Positions 16,092-25,365 of a stretch of 64,000 nt of DNA are shown one piece after another. This DNA is from JAPLKB01 sp964532465 (lineage in GTDB: Bacteria; Desulfobacterota; Syntrophorhabdia; Syntrophorhabdales; Syntrophorhabdaceae). The first letter of the stretch is position 1; the number at the start of each line of letters is the position of its first letter. The position numbers and the translations under genes were made by a program. The stretch is taken from assembly GCA_964532465.1 (NCBI GenBank), contig CAZHHX010000011.1, forward strand, positions 1-64,000. The letters run 5' to 3'. The notes under the pieces are model-generated. The model made no database searches and was not told the origin of the DNA. It saw only the letters and a program-made list of their open reading frames with translations.

Positions 16092-16853
16092 TTACTCTTC
16101 CAGTCTCCGGATAATATCATCATAATCCTTGATCATGCTCGCAAAGCGGATGCCGCCATTCTTCTTAACCTGCATAAAACCTGCTCCCTCGCTTATTGAT
16201 CTCAGCACCACGTCCTTTTCTATTACTATACTTCCTGAAAGCATATCGATGCCGTACTCAAAGAGCACTTCTGTCAGAGGCGTAGTAGGTCCGAGAAGCA
16301 TTTTTACGCTCCCTTTTTTGCAAAGTTCAAGAATGCTCTCGACAGTATGGTTGATAAGAGTTGTGCTTGAAATTACGACTATGTCCGACTGTGGGAGAAA
16401 TTCACTTCCCCTCTCTTCAGGATAGTCCCCCGGTCTCGGCTGCCTTTCTATTATCCAGAGGTTCTTTGCTTCCTTCGCTACATTTGCGAGAAAAGGGAAG
16501 TGACCGATAACGGAGATATTTTTCCCTTTGCCCATATCCTTGACTATCTGTAGTCCATCGATATCAGTGTATTTGTCCGGGTTAACATCGAGGAGTGAAT
16601 TGATGGCTGCAAGTCCGAGAGATGTCTTTGTCGGGTCATTGAAGCAATAGCGTGCAAGCTCAAGGGCGGTCATCTTGGTAAAAGAACCCTCCATTCCTCC
16701 CGCCATTTCCTCATTGCAGCAACTTGCCTGAGCCATGGTTGAGGCAAGGCCGCAGTGCCTGCTCACTACGGCAGTCCAGTTGAGCCCTCTCCTCACCTCC
16801 TGAACCTGAGCGTCCTCCCTGATATTGTTAAGTATGCTGTTGAGAATCTCCAT
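16092..16853 (-). CDS. DUF364 protein (putative metal chelation), copy 1
   Basis: 253 residues from ATG 16853, chosen because AAGGAGGC lies 5-6 bases upstream; an in-frame ATG at 16877 would start 8 codons earlier. DUF364 (PF04016) family: N-terminal enolase-N-like part (about 1-105, with a CC pair in ASCCNEEM) and C-terminal Rossmann-like part with VIGHFPFLANV and the family run VISSTTLINHTVESILEL, then LLGPTTPL. The structure of a Desulfitobacterium homologue led to the suggestion of a heavy-metal chelation role; the function is unproven. First of three diverse DUF364 paralogues here. It probably shares a transcript with the permease 27 bases upstream. Confidence 0.85.
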   Translation of the reverse strand: MEILNSILNNIREDAQVQEVRRGLNWTAVVSRHCGLASTMAQASCCNEEMAGGMEGSFTKMTALELARYCFNDPTKTSLGLAAINSLLDVNPDKYTDIDGLQIVKDMGKGKNISVIGHFPFLANVAKEAKNLWIIERQPRPGDYPEERGSEFLPQSDIVVISSTTLINHTVESILELCKKGSVKMLLGPTTPLTEVLFEYGIDMLSGSIVIEKDVVLRSISEGAGFMQVKKNGGIRFASMIKDYDDIIRRLEE

Positions 16854-16880
16854 GTAAGCCTCCTTTTTTAGTAACAATTT

Positions 16881-18239
16881 TTATGAAAATGTCGGGGAAT
16901 TAGCTGTATTTCCACCTTCTTTACCCCCTGCATAAAGATAGAAAGGTATGCCGGATACTGCAATCGCAACACCAAGGGCAGACCTTACGGGGCTTGACAG
17001 GAAAATTTGTACCGCAATATATGTATAGGAGATAATAAAAAGCATAGGAATAAAGGGGTGGCATGGGGCTCGATAAGGTCTCTCAAGAAGTGGCTTTTCC
17101 TTGCGCAAAATCAGATGTGCCGCAGCAGTTCCTATGGAAGAAAGAAGCATAATAAAAACAACAGCGCCGAGCAGGTTCTCAAATGTATCTGCAACAATAT
17201 AAATGCACGCCAGCGCTGCCTGTATAAACAAAGCTACATGGGGTGTGCCGTATCGTTTATGAAGTTTTTTGAAATGTGACCAGAAGAATCCGTCTTTTGC
17301 TATTGCGTATGAGAGGCGCGCACCGGCAAGAACAGTGGCGTTTATGCTTGCGGCGACAGCCAATATGATCGCCAGGGTAATTACCCGAACAAAGCTCCTA
17401 CTCATAAGTCGTTCACCGGCAGCCTGCCCGACATTGATAACCCCCTTGAGACTCTCAATAGGTATGGCATAGAGATAAACCACATTGATAGCTGCATAGA
17501 GGACCATAACAATGGTAGTTCCAAAGATAAGAGACAGGGGAAGATTGCGTTCCGGTTTTTTTACTTCGTCACCTAAATATGCCGAGACAAACCAGCCGCT
17601 GTAGGAAAAGATTACAGCTATCATGGCAGGTCCAAAAAATTTAGATATTGAGAAAGCGTTTGTTTCACTTCCGGTAAAGTGCCTCCAGTCACCCTTTCCC
17701 GATGTCAGTCCGCCTATTATGAAAAAGATAAGTATGGCAAGACTTCCGATTGTCCAGAGATTGTGAGTAGTCCCCGTTAAACGGATTCCTCTATAGTTGA
17801 TAAAAGAAAAGAAGACAACAACGGTTAAAGCAATTATTTTTTCACTCATAACTCCTGAATAATTGAAAAAACCGGTCAGGTATTTCACCAGTGCAATAGA
17901 TAGAACGGCAATAGACCCAGGATTTATTATCCAGAAGCATATCCAATTAAGGAGGAAGCCTGCCCATGGGCCGTAAGCTGCCTTGAGATAAAGATAATCA
18001 CCGCCTGACCTGGGGAACATGCCTGCCATTTCCGCATAGGTAAGCGCCCCGCAAAGCGTGAGAAGTCCTCCGAAAATCCATATGCCTGCAAAAAACCAGG
18101 GGTTGTTAAGTTCATTGGCCAGAAAACCAGCGGTTGTAAAGATGCCGGCGCCTACCACATTACCTACAACAATCATCGTGGCATCAAAAAGGTTCAATTT
18201 TCTCTTAAACGACATAATAATCATGTATGCTATTTCCAA
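16881..18239 (-). CDS. APC-family amino-acid-type permease
   Basis: A 452-residue polytopic protein with about 12 membrane segments of the amino acid-polyamine-organocation superfamily. The first segment carries the typical GNVVGAGIFTTAGFLA motif, and PRSGGDYLYLKAAYG is the conserved loop after segment 2. It would import or exchange amino acids or similar organic cations. A start at the internal ATG 18215 (MSFKRKLNLFDATM) is as likely as 18239. It is sandwiched between DUF364 and a methyltransferase with short gaps (27 and 15 bases), so it belongs to the island's transcript. It may export or import a ligand or building block for the metal system; this is inference. Confidence 0.85.
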   Translation of the reverse strand: MEIAYMIIMSFKRKLNLFDATMIVVGNVVGAGIFTTAGFLANELNNPWFFAGIWIFGGLLTLCGALTYAEMAGMFPRSGGDYLYLKAAYGPWAGFLLNWICFWIINPGSIAVLSIALVKYLTGFFNYSGVMSEKIIALTVVVFFSFINYRGIRLTGTTHNLWTIGSLAILIFFIIGGLTSGKGDWRHFTGSETNAFSISKFFGPAMIAVIFSYSGWFVSAYLGDEVKKPERNLPLSLIFGTTIVMVLYAAINVVYLYAIPIESLKGVINVGQAAGERLMSRSFVRVITLAIILAVAASINATVLAGARLSYAIAKDGFFWSHFKKLHKRYGTPHVALFIQAALACIYIVADTFENLLGAVVFIMLLSSIGTAAAHLILRKEKPLLERPYRAPCHPFIPMLFIISYTYIAVQIFLSSPVRSALGVAIAVSGIPFYLYAGGKEGGNTANSPTFS

Positions 18240-18254
18240 AACTGATTATCGGCA

Positions 18255-19079
18255 TCATTTTATATTTACCGCCTTATCCCACCAGATCACAGCCCACCTG
18301 ACAGTTTTACGCTGATCCATCATCCAGCGCCCTTCACTGAAAATAAGATGTCTGTCAAAATAGTCTTCAAGTTTTTTCCCCTCTTCAGATGTTATGTCGC
18401 CCAGCATCCACATGATGGAGTCAATTGCTTCGGCATGGCTCCCATAGGTCTTGTGACTATCCTCAATAATAAAATTCACATTGGCATAAATACCCATACG
18501 GTAGAGAAGGTTATAATTATATATGTAGTCAGGCCCTGCATTAAACTCTCTTCCCACAGCTTCAAATATGCGTCTGTCATAGGGGCCGTCGTCTACAATG
18601 GTAGAGATATACACCCGTTTTAGCGCTATGTTATTCAATTTTGTGATGCCATACCGAAGGTCATCAACTACAAGTGAACGTGAAGCTACGGCAATATCAT
18701 GCTGCCCTATGCCCGCTTTACTCCAATTATCTTCCCAGCTTGCCTCGATTGTCCTGACGTTTGTGATCCGGGCCTGCCTGCAACGCTCCTGGAGTATCTC
18801 CAGCATTTTGTCGGAAAAGTCGACGGCTGTAACGGATTTAACATGCCTTGCAAAAGGTATGGCGAGCGTACCGGCGCCACAGGCCATATCAAAAATACTC
18901 CAAGTCTTTTTTGGATTCATAATTTTCAGAAATGCCTCGGCATATCCCGTTTTCATTGAAATTTCAGCAAAACCCGGCGCCCTCTTGTTCCAGCGAACTC
19001 TGTCCTGCACCGGAAAATTAAGTTTCGCCCTTGCTTCTTTCCATGCTTCATTCCAGTCAATAGTATGAATGTCTATCAT
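18255..19079 (-). CDS. Class I SAM-dependent methyltransferase
   Basis: 274 residues. The Rossmann-type SAM-binding motif I is FDMACGAGTLAIPFA (about 83-97), followed by VTAVDFSDKMLEIL (motif II) and IEASWEDNW. The N-terminus (IHTIDWNEAWKEARAK) and C-terminus are extended relative to the minimal fold. The acceptor is unknown. Located between the FmdE gene (40-base gap) and the APC permease (15-base gap) on one strand. A second, distinct methyltransferase of the island is at 30817-31479. Confidence 0.85.
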   Translation of the reverse strand: MIDIHTIDWNEAWKEARAKLNFPVQDRVRWNKRAPGFAEISMKTGYAEAFLKIMNPKKTWSIFDMACGAGTLAIPFARHVKSVTAVDFSDKMLEILQERCRQARITNVRTIEASWEDNWSKAGIGQHDIAVASRSLVVDDLRYGITKLNNIALKRVYISTIVDDGPYDRRIFEAVGREFNAGPDYIYNYNLLYRMGIYANVNFIIEDSHKTYGSHAEAIDSIMWMLGDITSEEGKKLEDYFDRHLIFSEGRWMMDQRKTVRWAVIWWDKAVNIK

Positions 19080-19119
19080 ATGCTGTTACCTTATAAATTC
19101 TTAAGGATATTTTATTGTT

Positions 19120-19719
19120 TTACCGATCAGGTTTAATCAATGTATAGTAGCGTCTGTCTTCTGCGCATGGTTTGCATAAAATACTGCCGCTTCTGTCAAT
19201 TTCCCTCTTATCCATGATACGCTCTCCGCAGGCAGAACAGGTCACAATATGGAGAGGTTTGCCCGGCATATCCTCCGGTTTCAGGTCTACAGAAACTTGA
19301 ACAATATTAAAGAGTTCTTCCGCAGGCATCATCGTGTAGGCATCCGTATCAGGCGACTTTTCAATCTCTTCACGTGTAATTTTCCTATCACCATCTTTGT
19401 TTTTCACGTTAACCCGAACAGCCTTGCCTGTCTTCAGGTTCACAAATGTGGCAGCCATTTTGCCGTAATCAAATATTTTCATGGTCCTTTTGCCGGGATG
19501 ACAGCCGGTTGTTGCCAATATTGCATCCGTCAAGCATCTGTCTGTTTCCGCAAATACAATAATATCCTTCCTGTCTTTCCCCTTCGGGTCATCTATGCCT
19601 ATTGCCTTGAGCCCGAGAATAGACATTCTTGTACCGATTGCAATCCCTGCGCAAAAATCGCCATGAAAGGCCTTTGCCTCTTCAAGGCATATTTCTAAAT
19701 CAAGATTGTCTGCATCCAT
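19120..19719 (-). CDS. FmdE-domain protein with C-terminal zinc finger
   Basis: 199 residues. The N-terminal FmdE domain (PF02663) shows AFHGDFCAGIAIGTRMS (H19, C23) and the second signature DRCLTDAILATTGCHPGKR (C62, C73) followed by FDYGKMA. The C-terminus has a treble-clef-type zinc finger, CSACGE...CKPCAE, known from structures of FmdE proteins including one from Syntrophus. The name comes from an operon for molybdenum formylmethanofuran dehydrogenase; no formylmethanofuran dehydrogenase subunit is seen here, so the role is likely metal binding or delivery. First gene after repeat copy 2 in the minus-strand run. Confidence 0.88.
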   Translation of the reverse strand: MDADNLDLEICLEEAKAFHGDFCAGIAIGTRMSILGLKAIGIDDPKGKDRKDIIVFAETDRCLTDAILATTGCHPGKRTMKIFDYGKMAATFVNLKTGKAVRVNVKNKDGDRKITREEIEKSPDTDAYTMMPAEELFNIVQVSVDLKPEDMPGKPLHIVTCSACGERIMDKREIDRSGSILCKPCAEDRRYYTLIKPDR

Positions 19720-19744
19720 ATATTTCCCCTTTCTATATAATTTG

Positions 19745-20100
19745 TATTGTCAAAAGTTTTCATCAAATTGTTTTGTTCCTTGAGCATATTTTAGTTCTTT
19801 TCTCTTGGTCGGTCAGCGGCATTTCGGAAATTTTGATCTGCGGCGGTCTGCTTCGCCTTGCGATCCTCCATCGTACATTCAGTACGATTACGGCCTGCAA
19901 ATCTCGCAGCCCATCCACATCTGCAAAATTTCCGAAATGCCGCTGACCACTCAATCCGGATTCACATATAAGCTTATGTGAATCCGGAATAAAGAAGAGG
20001 GTGAATTTTTCCATTTTCATTTCTTTTCTCTTTCTCCCCTTGTTTTCTCTTTGCAAAAGCCTGTACATATTCATTCAGTGAACCAGTTTTTCATAAAATA
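19745..20100 (+). repeat. Large structured repeat, copy 2
   Basis: Starts TTGTCAAAAGTTTTC (19748) and ends near CCAGTTTTTCATAAAA (about 20098). The outer stem is perfect over 24 bases: 19811-19834 pairs with 19925-19948 (GGTCAGCGGCAT.../...ATGCCGCTGACC). The second hairpin is 19956-19987 (arms CCGGATTCAC/GTGAATCCGG). The inner GTAC hairpin matches copy 1. The last 55 bases are shared with copy 3 (TATTCATTCAGTGAACCAG). Confidence 0.8.
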
Positions 20101-20193
20101 CACATTTAGTTATCCATGCCTGTACACAACAGGCATAATAATCTTCGCCCTCAATGACAGCTTCGTGAAGGATTGCATCTCCTTTATATATTG

Positions 20194-21006
20194 CTATACC
20201 CTGTCAAAAATATTTATCTTCTTCACACATTCTTTAAAGAGGTGGTAAGCGCCTACACCCTCTGAAAGCATATCGAGCGCTTCTTCAGGCCTTGTTACCA
20301 ATACACCGCTCACAACGTTAACGTTTCTTTTGAAAAAGGCATCAGGCAGAAAACTCACCGTAGGTCCAGCAACTATCACCTGTGCATCTGATCTTACATA
20401 ACTCAGAAGTTCATCTATTGTTCCATTTGCAATAGAAGCTCCTGTAATAATTACCGTATCACAAAGAGGGATTACTGACTGTGTATCCTCTGCCGGTATA
20501 AAATACTTTGCGTTGTCACCCATAAGGCTCTCTTTTTTTCTTTCAATTATGCTAAGTTGAATGTTGTTAATCTTTTTGAGGCGCTCGAGAAATGGCGGAA
20601 ATGCCCCTACCATGCCGATCCTTTTTGTAACATCCAGATTTATGCTATCCAGAACATCGCTGTCTTCGATGATAGAATATCTTTCACTTGTAATGAAAGG
20701 ACTGGAGAGTGCATTCAATACAATAATTTTTATTGTTTTGTGCATCGGGGTACTACTCAAACTATTCAGGACTTCATAAGCAGACATGCCCTTTAGCATA
20801 ACTGGTCTGTCCTTTGTAAATATGGGACTGGCATGGCACAGATCATCATGAATTTCAAATACCGGTGTATAAGAAACACCTCCGTATCCATTGGACAGCT
20901 TAACGCCGGAAAAAAATATTCCTATTACAATTTTCTCAATATTTATATGTTTTAAGTGCTCTCCATATAGCTCTTCAATAATGCTTATCGTTTCCGTCAG
21001 TATCAT
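20194..21006 (-). CDS. DUF364 protein (putative metal chelation), copy 2
   Basis: 270 residues from ATG 21006 (MILTETISIIEELYG), supported by AAAAGG upstream; an in-frame start at 21063 would overlap the terminator hairpin. Both DUF364 halves are present: the N-terminal part to about 130, and the C-terminal Rossmann-like part with IGMVGAFPPFLERL and VIITGASIANGTIDELL, then VIVAGPTVSFLPDAFF. It is clearly diverged from copies 1 and 3. It is preceded by a strong terminator, so it probably begins its own transcript or depends on read-through from the receptor gene. Confidence 0.82.
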   Translation of the reverse strand: MILTETISIIEELYGEHLKHINIEKIVIGIFFSGVKLSNGYGGVSYTPVFEIHDDLCHASPIFTKDRPVMLKGMSAYEVLNSLSSTPMHKTIKIIVLNALSSPFITSERYSIIEDSDVLDSINLDVTKRIGMVGAFPPFLERLKKINNIQLSIIERKKESLMGDNAKYFIPAEDTQSVIPLCDTVIITGASIANGTIDELLSYVRSDAQVIVAGPTVSFLPDAFFKRNVNVVSGVLVTRPEEALDMLSEGVGAYHLFKECVKKINIFDRV

Positions 21007-21061
21007 ATTACGCCTTTTAAAATTATTTGTATTAACCGGCCGAATGCATATAACGCCGGCC

Positions 21062-21099
21062 AAAAAGAAGAGGCCGCCAATTGGCGGCCTCTTCTTTTA
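21062..21099 (-). terminator. Intrinsic terminator after the TonB-dependent receptor gene
   Basis: A perfect palindrome with arms AAAGAAGAGGCCGCCAA / TTGGCGGCCTCTTCTTT, GC-rich in the middle with A and T tracts on each side, between the receptor stop (21149) and the DUF364 gene. It can work in both directions and would end or attenuate the receptor transcript. Confidence 0.85.
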
Positions 21100-21148
21100 T
21101 TCTATGCATAAACACAAAGCCCCGTCTGTATTTCTATGGACACTTTTT

Positions 21149-23290
21149 TTAGTAGCTTGCCTTCAATCCGATAAAAAGATTCCTTCCTGGTGCCGGGAAG
21201 CCCAATTGCTGTTCATAGTTTTTGTCAAATATGTTTTTTGCAACAAAGTAAGCTTCAAAGTTTTTGTAAATATTTTTTGAAAGCCTGATGTCTGTGATAA
21301 AATAGTCGCCAGTTCCATCAGCCGCTGTGGCCGGGCTCGCCGGCGTCGGCAACTGGCCCCACATATAGCCCACATATGTGCCCGTAAAATCTATAGTTGT
21401 TGTTATGTAAGGAATAAGATACTTGATAGACAAATCAGCCTTGTGCGCGGGAACGAATGTTACCCTGTCTGTGAGACTGCCCGAGCTTCTGTCCGAGGCG
21501 TTGTTGTAAGTATAGGATGCTTTGATGGTCAGGTCTTTCATAGGAAACACCTCGGCCGAAAGTTCAGCGCCATACATGAATATTTTTCCATAGTTCCGAT
21601 ATATGGCGATTGTACTCGAACCGTCACGGGAGATAAAATCCTCGATGTCGTGTACAAAAAAGGAAACTTCTCCACGGGCGTATTTTGTAATTCCTCGTGA
21701 TGCCCCGACAACATAGTTCATGCTCTTTTCCGGCCTCAGATCAGGATTGCCGTTTGTTGAAGAGTATAACGTAGACAAAGTGGGGAAACGGACCTTTCGA
21801 GCCCAGGAAGCAAAGACCTTAGTACCTTCGTCAAATGTATAGGTTGCTCCGAGCATAGGATTGAACATGCTGTCATCAGGTGTTTTGAGGCTGGCAACTC
21901 TTACAAGGTTTCCATACGTTGCTGCTGTCGTACTTGTTATATTCTGAGTGGATTTAGTGACATCCCACCAGTCATAGCTGAGTCCGCCAACAAGGGAGAG
22001 GTTCTTCAACGGTTTCAGTTCATTTTCCATGCCGAATGAGCCTGTGTAGGAAATAGCTTCCTGATAAGGCAGATATGTATCAGCACGTTCCTCATGTTTG
22101 TCGCGGCGATAGCTGAGGGCAAATTTCAGAGTATCTATTTCCGACACCTTGATGTCGGACGAAAGAGACCCTCCTATCATATCGTCCTGGTAACGACTTT
22201 TGGAAAGATAACGGCTGTAGTCCGGATCACGGTACGATACGAGTTCATCAACATGGTTATGGTAGAAGAGTTTTCCTTTAAGAGTGACTCTGTCGCCAAG
22301 TTTTTGTTGTCCACTGAGGTCGATGCCCCAGTTGTCGTATTTGGGCATCTGCCACAACTGCGAGAAGGCCGGGCGTGCCAGAAAAACCCTGTTTTGATCA
22401 TTAAGAAGTGAAGCGGGTGCTCCACGGTCTCTCTGGATATAGTGAAAATTCGCATAGTATTCTGATCCGGCTGTCGGTTCGACGCCTACCTTAGCCCATA
22501 AAGCGTCCATTGTGGAATATGAATTATTTCTCTTGCCGCCGCCTTCGAGGACATAGTTTTTATTCGAGTTGGGAGTTCTGTAGTTTACTCTGGTCAATTG
22601 CGGCTCGAAATCTCTGGACATGAGCCACCCGCTGGATTCCTGATGATCGTAGCTCAGCCAGTAATTGACTTTCTTTATCTTCATTCCATGCCAGAAGGTA
22701 TAACGGCGGGACTCGTAATCTCCTGCCTCAACCAGGGCCCCGAGAGCAGGGCGATCTGTGGCTTTTTTGGTTATGATATTGATAACTCCGGCAAGACCGT
22801 TCGGTCCGTAGAGAACCGATGATACGCCTTTCTGTATTTCAATTTTGGCGACGTTGTCTGCGGGGATGCTGTTAAGATCAAGACTTCCGTATGCTGTCTC
22901 ATAGTACGGCACACCATCGATAAGTACAAGTGTTTTGCTCTGGTCTATTCCATGGATGTTTACAAAAGGAGAATTTTTGCGGCCTGTAGTTGCCGTGATG
23001 CCTGGGGCATGGGACAAGGCCTCGGCAATAGTCTTGCTGTTTGTTGCCGTAATATCCTCGGCTGTAATCTCATATGTTTGTGTTACCTGCTGCGCCACGG
23101 GAAGTTTGTCTCCAGTCACATATAGTTCGCCAAGGTCAAATGGCTGGTAATCCTTTTGTGGTGCTTTGGCCGGGGCATCTTTTTGAGCTTCTGTCTGACC
23201 CGGTGCTTTAGGCTCTTCTGCAAAAGCTGAAGATATGACCGAAGCAAAAAACAGCAGGGACAGAAACAGTGTTAACATGATGCGTATCAT
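21149..23290 (-). CDS. TonB-dependent outer-membrane receptor
   Basis: 713 residues: signal peptide (1-24, cleavage after SAFA), a Lys/Pro/Ala-rich linker, a probable TonB box in GELYVTG, a plug domain (about 75-185, with TIAEALSHAPGITATTGRKN, VLIDGVPYYET, IEIQKGVSSVLYGPNGLAG and VINIITK) and a 22-strand-type barrel ending in the aromatic residue of GLKASY. Receptors with this plug family take ferric siderophores, haem, cobalamin or other large complexes. Powered by the TonB-ExbBD set at 959-2934, it is the only outer-membrane receptor in the island and probably feeds one or more of the three importers. No cobalamin riboswitch was recognised in front of it. Confidence 0.92.
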   Translation of the reverse strand: MIRIMLTLFLSLLFFASVISSAFAEEPKAPGQTEAQKDAPAKAPQKDYQPFDLGELYVTGDKLPVAQQVTQTYEITAEDITATNSKTIAEALSHAPGITATTGRKNSPFVNIHGIDQSKTLVLIDGVPYYETAYGSLDLNSIPADNVAKIEIQKGVSSVLYGPNGLAGVINIITKKATDRPALGALVEAGDYESRRYTFWHGMKIKKVNYWLSYDHQESSGWLMSRDFEPQLTRVNYRTPNSNKNYVLEGGGKRNNSYSTMDALWAKVGVEPTAGSEYYANFHYIQRDRGAPASLLNDQNRVFLARPAFSQLWQMPKYDNWGIDLSGQQKLGDRVTLKGKLFYHNHVDELVSYRDPDYSRYLSKSRYQDDMIGGSLSSDIKVSEIDTLKFALSYRRDKHEERADTYLPYQEAISYTGSFGMENELKPLKNLSLVGGLSYDWWDVTKSTQNITSTTAATYGNLVRVASLKTPDDSMFNPMLGATYTFDEGTKVFASWARKVRFPTLSTLYSSTNGNPDLRPEKSMNYVVGASRGITKYARGEVSFFVHDIEDFISRDGSSTIAIYRNYGKIFMYGAELSAEVFPMKDLTIKASYTYNNASDRSSGSLTDRVTFVPAHKADLSIKYLIPYITTTIDFTGTYVGYMWGQLPTPASPATAADGTGDYFITDIRLSKNIYKNFEAYFVAKNIFDKNYEQQLGFPAPGRNLFIGLKASY

Positions 23291-23454
23291 AAACCCTCCT
23301 CTTAAAAAATATGAATATCCGTTCTCAATAAGACCGGTAAGACTGACAATTTTCTGATAATATTTCTACACCAGATAATAGGCCTAAATCAAGTAAAAAT
23401 AAGAGATATAATATTAATTAATAATAAAATCAGATAAATACTAACAAATTATAC

Positions 23455-24138
23455 CTATTTAATACTCATAGGGCGAAAAAGGCGCTTGGCAATGGCAACA
23501 AGTTCGGGCGAACAGTTTGCGGCCTGATAAATATTATCCTTGGCCATATTCTGCCAGAAAGGAGGCAGGCCGGAGATTCTTTGCGCCATGCCTCCTGTCT
23601 CATCAGGCGCTGCATGGAGGACTTTTTTCAGGCCGGTGTTGATAATGCGGGTTAGACACATAGGGCAGGGTTCGAGAGAAGTATAAAGGATAAGCCCTCC
23701 CATTTTCCGTGTTTCTGCAGTGGACGGATTTCCTCTTCCTCCCGGCCTTACGGCTTTGATCCTGTCTTCATAGCGGGTAAGCAGATCCATTTCAGCATGA
23801 AGATCGCTGCGGTAGTACGGTTCAAATTGCCGGTTGTGGCCTCGCTCTACAATTTCCCCGGTGGCCTCCCGCACGAGACAAGCGCCTATCCCGCCGTTCT
23901 CTTCCCTGCTGCCCTCAATTGCTTCTTTCAGGGTAACCAGAATAAAGGGGTCATCAGGATAAGCTGGATCAGGCACGAAGGCATTTACTCGTTTTTCAAT
24001 CTCACTGAGTTCAGCGAGCCATGCCTTCCGCCGATCCTCCTGAGCGAAGCTGAAGGAGGCGGATGTTAGGAATATGATGATGCTAAGTAACAGTAGAAGA
24101 GGTTTAGAAGATGTTTTGTTGGGTAAAAAATTATCCAT
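23455..24138 (-). CDS. Exported CMP/dCMP- or guanine-deaminase-like zinc enzyme
   Basis: 227 residues from ATG 24138, chosen for AGGAGCG upstream; the first 30 residues are a signal peptide (LLLLLSIIIFLTSASFSFAQ). The rest is a cytidine-deaminase-like fold of the CMP/dCMP, tRNA-adenosine and guanine deaminase group: zinc ligand and catalytic pair in LHAEMDLL and the two zinc cysteines in TSLEPCPMC. Such enzymes normally work in the cytoplasm on bases or nucleotides, so export is unusual and suggests an extracytoplasmic base- or pterin-like substrate. It lies between the receptor and repeat copy 3 on the island's strand. Confidence 0.82.
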   Translation of the reverse strand: MDNFLPNKTSSKPLLLLLSIIIFLTSASFSFAQEDRRKAWLAELSEIEKRVNAFVPDPAYPDDPFILVTLKEAIEGSREENGGIGACLVREATGEIVERGHNRQFEPYYRSDLHAEMDLLTRYEDRIKAVRPGGRGNPSTAETRKMGGLILYTSLEPCPMCLTRIINTGLKKVLHAAPDETGGMAQRISGLPPFWQNMAKDNIYQAANCSPELVAIAKRLFRPMSIK

Positions 24139-24166
24139 TTTTACGCTCCTATTGATATTCTGGGTT

Positions 24167-24525
24167 TTGTAAAAAGTTTCTGTTTCATTGTTTAGTCTAT
24201 TGTACATTTATTTAATGTTTTCTCCTGGTCGGTTAACGGCATATCGGGATTGTCCATCTTTGGCGGTCTGCCGCGTCTTACGATCCTCCATCGTACATTC
24301 AGTACGATTACGGCCTGTAAGGCTTACAGCCCATCCAAACCTGAACAATCCCGATATGCCGTTAACCACTCCAAGCCGGATTCACATATACGTTTATGTA
24401 AATCCGGCGGAGATGAAGAAAATTCTTCATCTCCCACACTTCACTTTATCTCCCCCCGGTTTTTTCTTTGTAAGAGCATGTATATATTCATTCTGTGAAC
24501 CAGTTTTTCATGAAACTTTTGACAA
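24167..24525 (+). repeat. Large structured repeat, copy 3 with terminal inverted repeats
   Basis: The most complete copy. The left end has TTTGTAAAAAGTTTC (24166-24180) and the right end GAAACTTTTGACAA (24512-24525), an imperfect terminal inverted repeat. The outer stem 24231-24253 / 24345-24367 is perfect (GGTTAACGGCAT / ATGCCGTTAACC), the second hairpin spans 24376-24407, and there is a further hairpin around GAAGAAAATTCTTC (24416-24429). It sits between the deaminase and the importer 2 ATPase. Confidence 0.8.
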
Positions 24526-24540
24526 TATCAGTATTCTGAC

Positions 24541-25365
24541 TCAATCCGCTGAAGGTTGCAGCCTGTTGCGGAGAGTCGGGAAACATGCTTTGCGGTCTAC
24601 ACCTTCACCGATATAGAGAACCTTTGTATCGACACCGTAGGTATCACGCATATTGTCATCAGTAATAACCTTGTCCGGTGATCCCTGCTGCACAATGTGT
24701 CCGTGGTTAAGAATAGCTACTTCACTTGCCAGCAGAAAGGCATGGTCAGGAAAATGTGAGGCCATGATTATTGCCAGCCCTTTTTCCGCCAACCCTTGAA
24801 CTACACGAAGTATTTTCATTTGATTGCCCATGTCAAGATGAGATGTGGGTTCGTCAAGGACCATAATACGCGGTCCCTGGGCAAGGGCGCGGGCAATGAG
24901 GGCAAGCTGCCATTCTCCGCCGCTTAAGGTTGTACACGGTCTTTTTGCAAGAGCAATAATACCCACGGTTTCCATGGAATCACGGGCTATCTGTATATCG
25001 TGGGTCGAGGGTGATGCGAAGACATTAAGGTGGGGCGCCCTGCCCATGACAACAATATCCTCAACAAGGAAAGGGAAGGCGGACACCTGGCTCTGAGGCA
25101 CATAGCCGAGTTCTTTCGCCACATCAGCCGCCCGGAGAAGGGAAATATCATTACCCTGCACCAGTACTCTTCCTTGTCCGGGGTGGAGCAGCCCGCTGAT
25201 GCACTTGAGGAGGGTAGACTTTCCTGTCCCGTTCGGGCCCAGGAGGCAAAAAACACTCCCTGGTTCGACTGACAAATTTACCTCCCTGAATACCGCGTCA
25301 GTCAGGTTACCGCTGTATGAGAAAGAAAGTCCTTCAATGCGAAGACCGTTTAACACCATTACCAC
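24541..25365 (-). CDS. FecE/BtuD-type ABC ATPase (importer 2)
   Basis: A 274-residue ABC ATPase: Walker A GPNGTGKST (about 43-51), Q-loop VPQS, signature LSGGEWQ, Walker B IMVLDEPTSHLD and switch His in IMASHFPDHAF. The start is GTG 25365 or ATG 25359; both overlap the permease stop. It energises importer 2, the permease and binding protein of which lie immediately upstream on the same strand. Repeat copy 3 begins 15 bases after its stop. Confidence 0.9.
   Translation of the reverse strand: MVMVLNGLRIEGLSFSYSGNLTDAVFREVNLSVEPGSVFCLLGPNGTGKSTLLKCISGLLHPGQGRVLVQGNDISLLRAADVAKELGYVPQSQVSAFPFLVEDIVVMGRAPHLNVFASPSTHDIQIARDSMETVGIIALAKRPCTTLSGGEWQLALIARALAQGPRIMVLDEPTSHLDMGNQMKILRVVQGLAEKGLAIIMASHFPDHAFLLASEVAILNHGHIVQQGSPDKVITDDNMRDTYGVDTKVLYIGEGVDRKACFPTLRNRLQPSAD

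Noticed and set aside
23291..23454. Cobalamin riboswitch in front of the TonB-dependent receptor
   Set aside because: No B12-box-like GCCACTG arrangement or long leader is present between the receptor and the deaminase gene on the minus strand.
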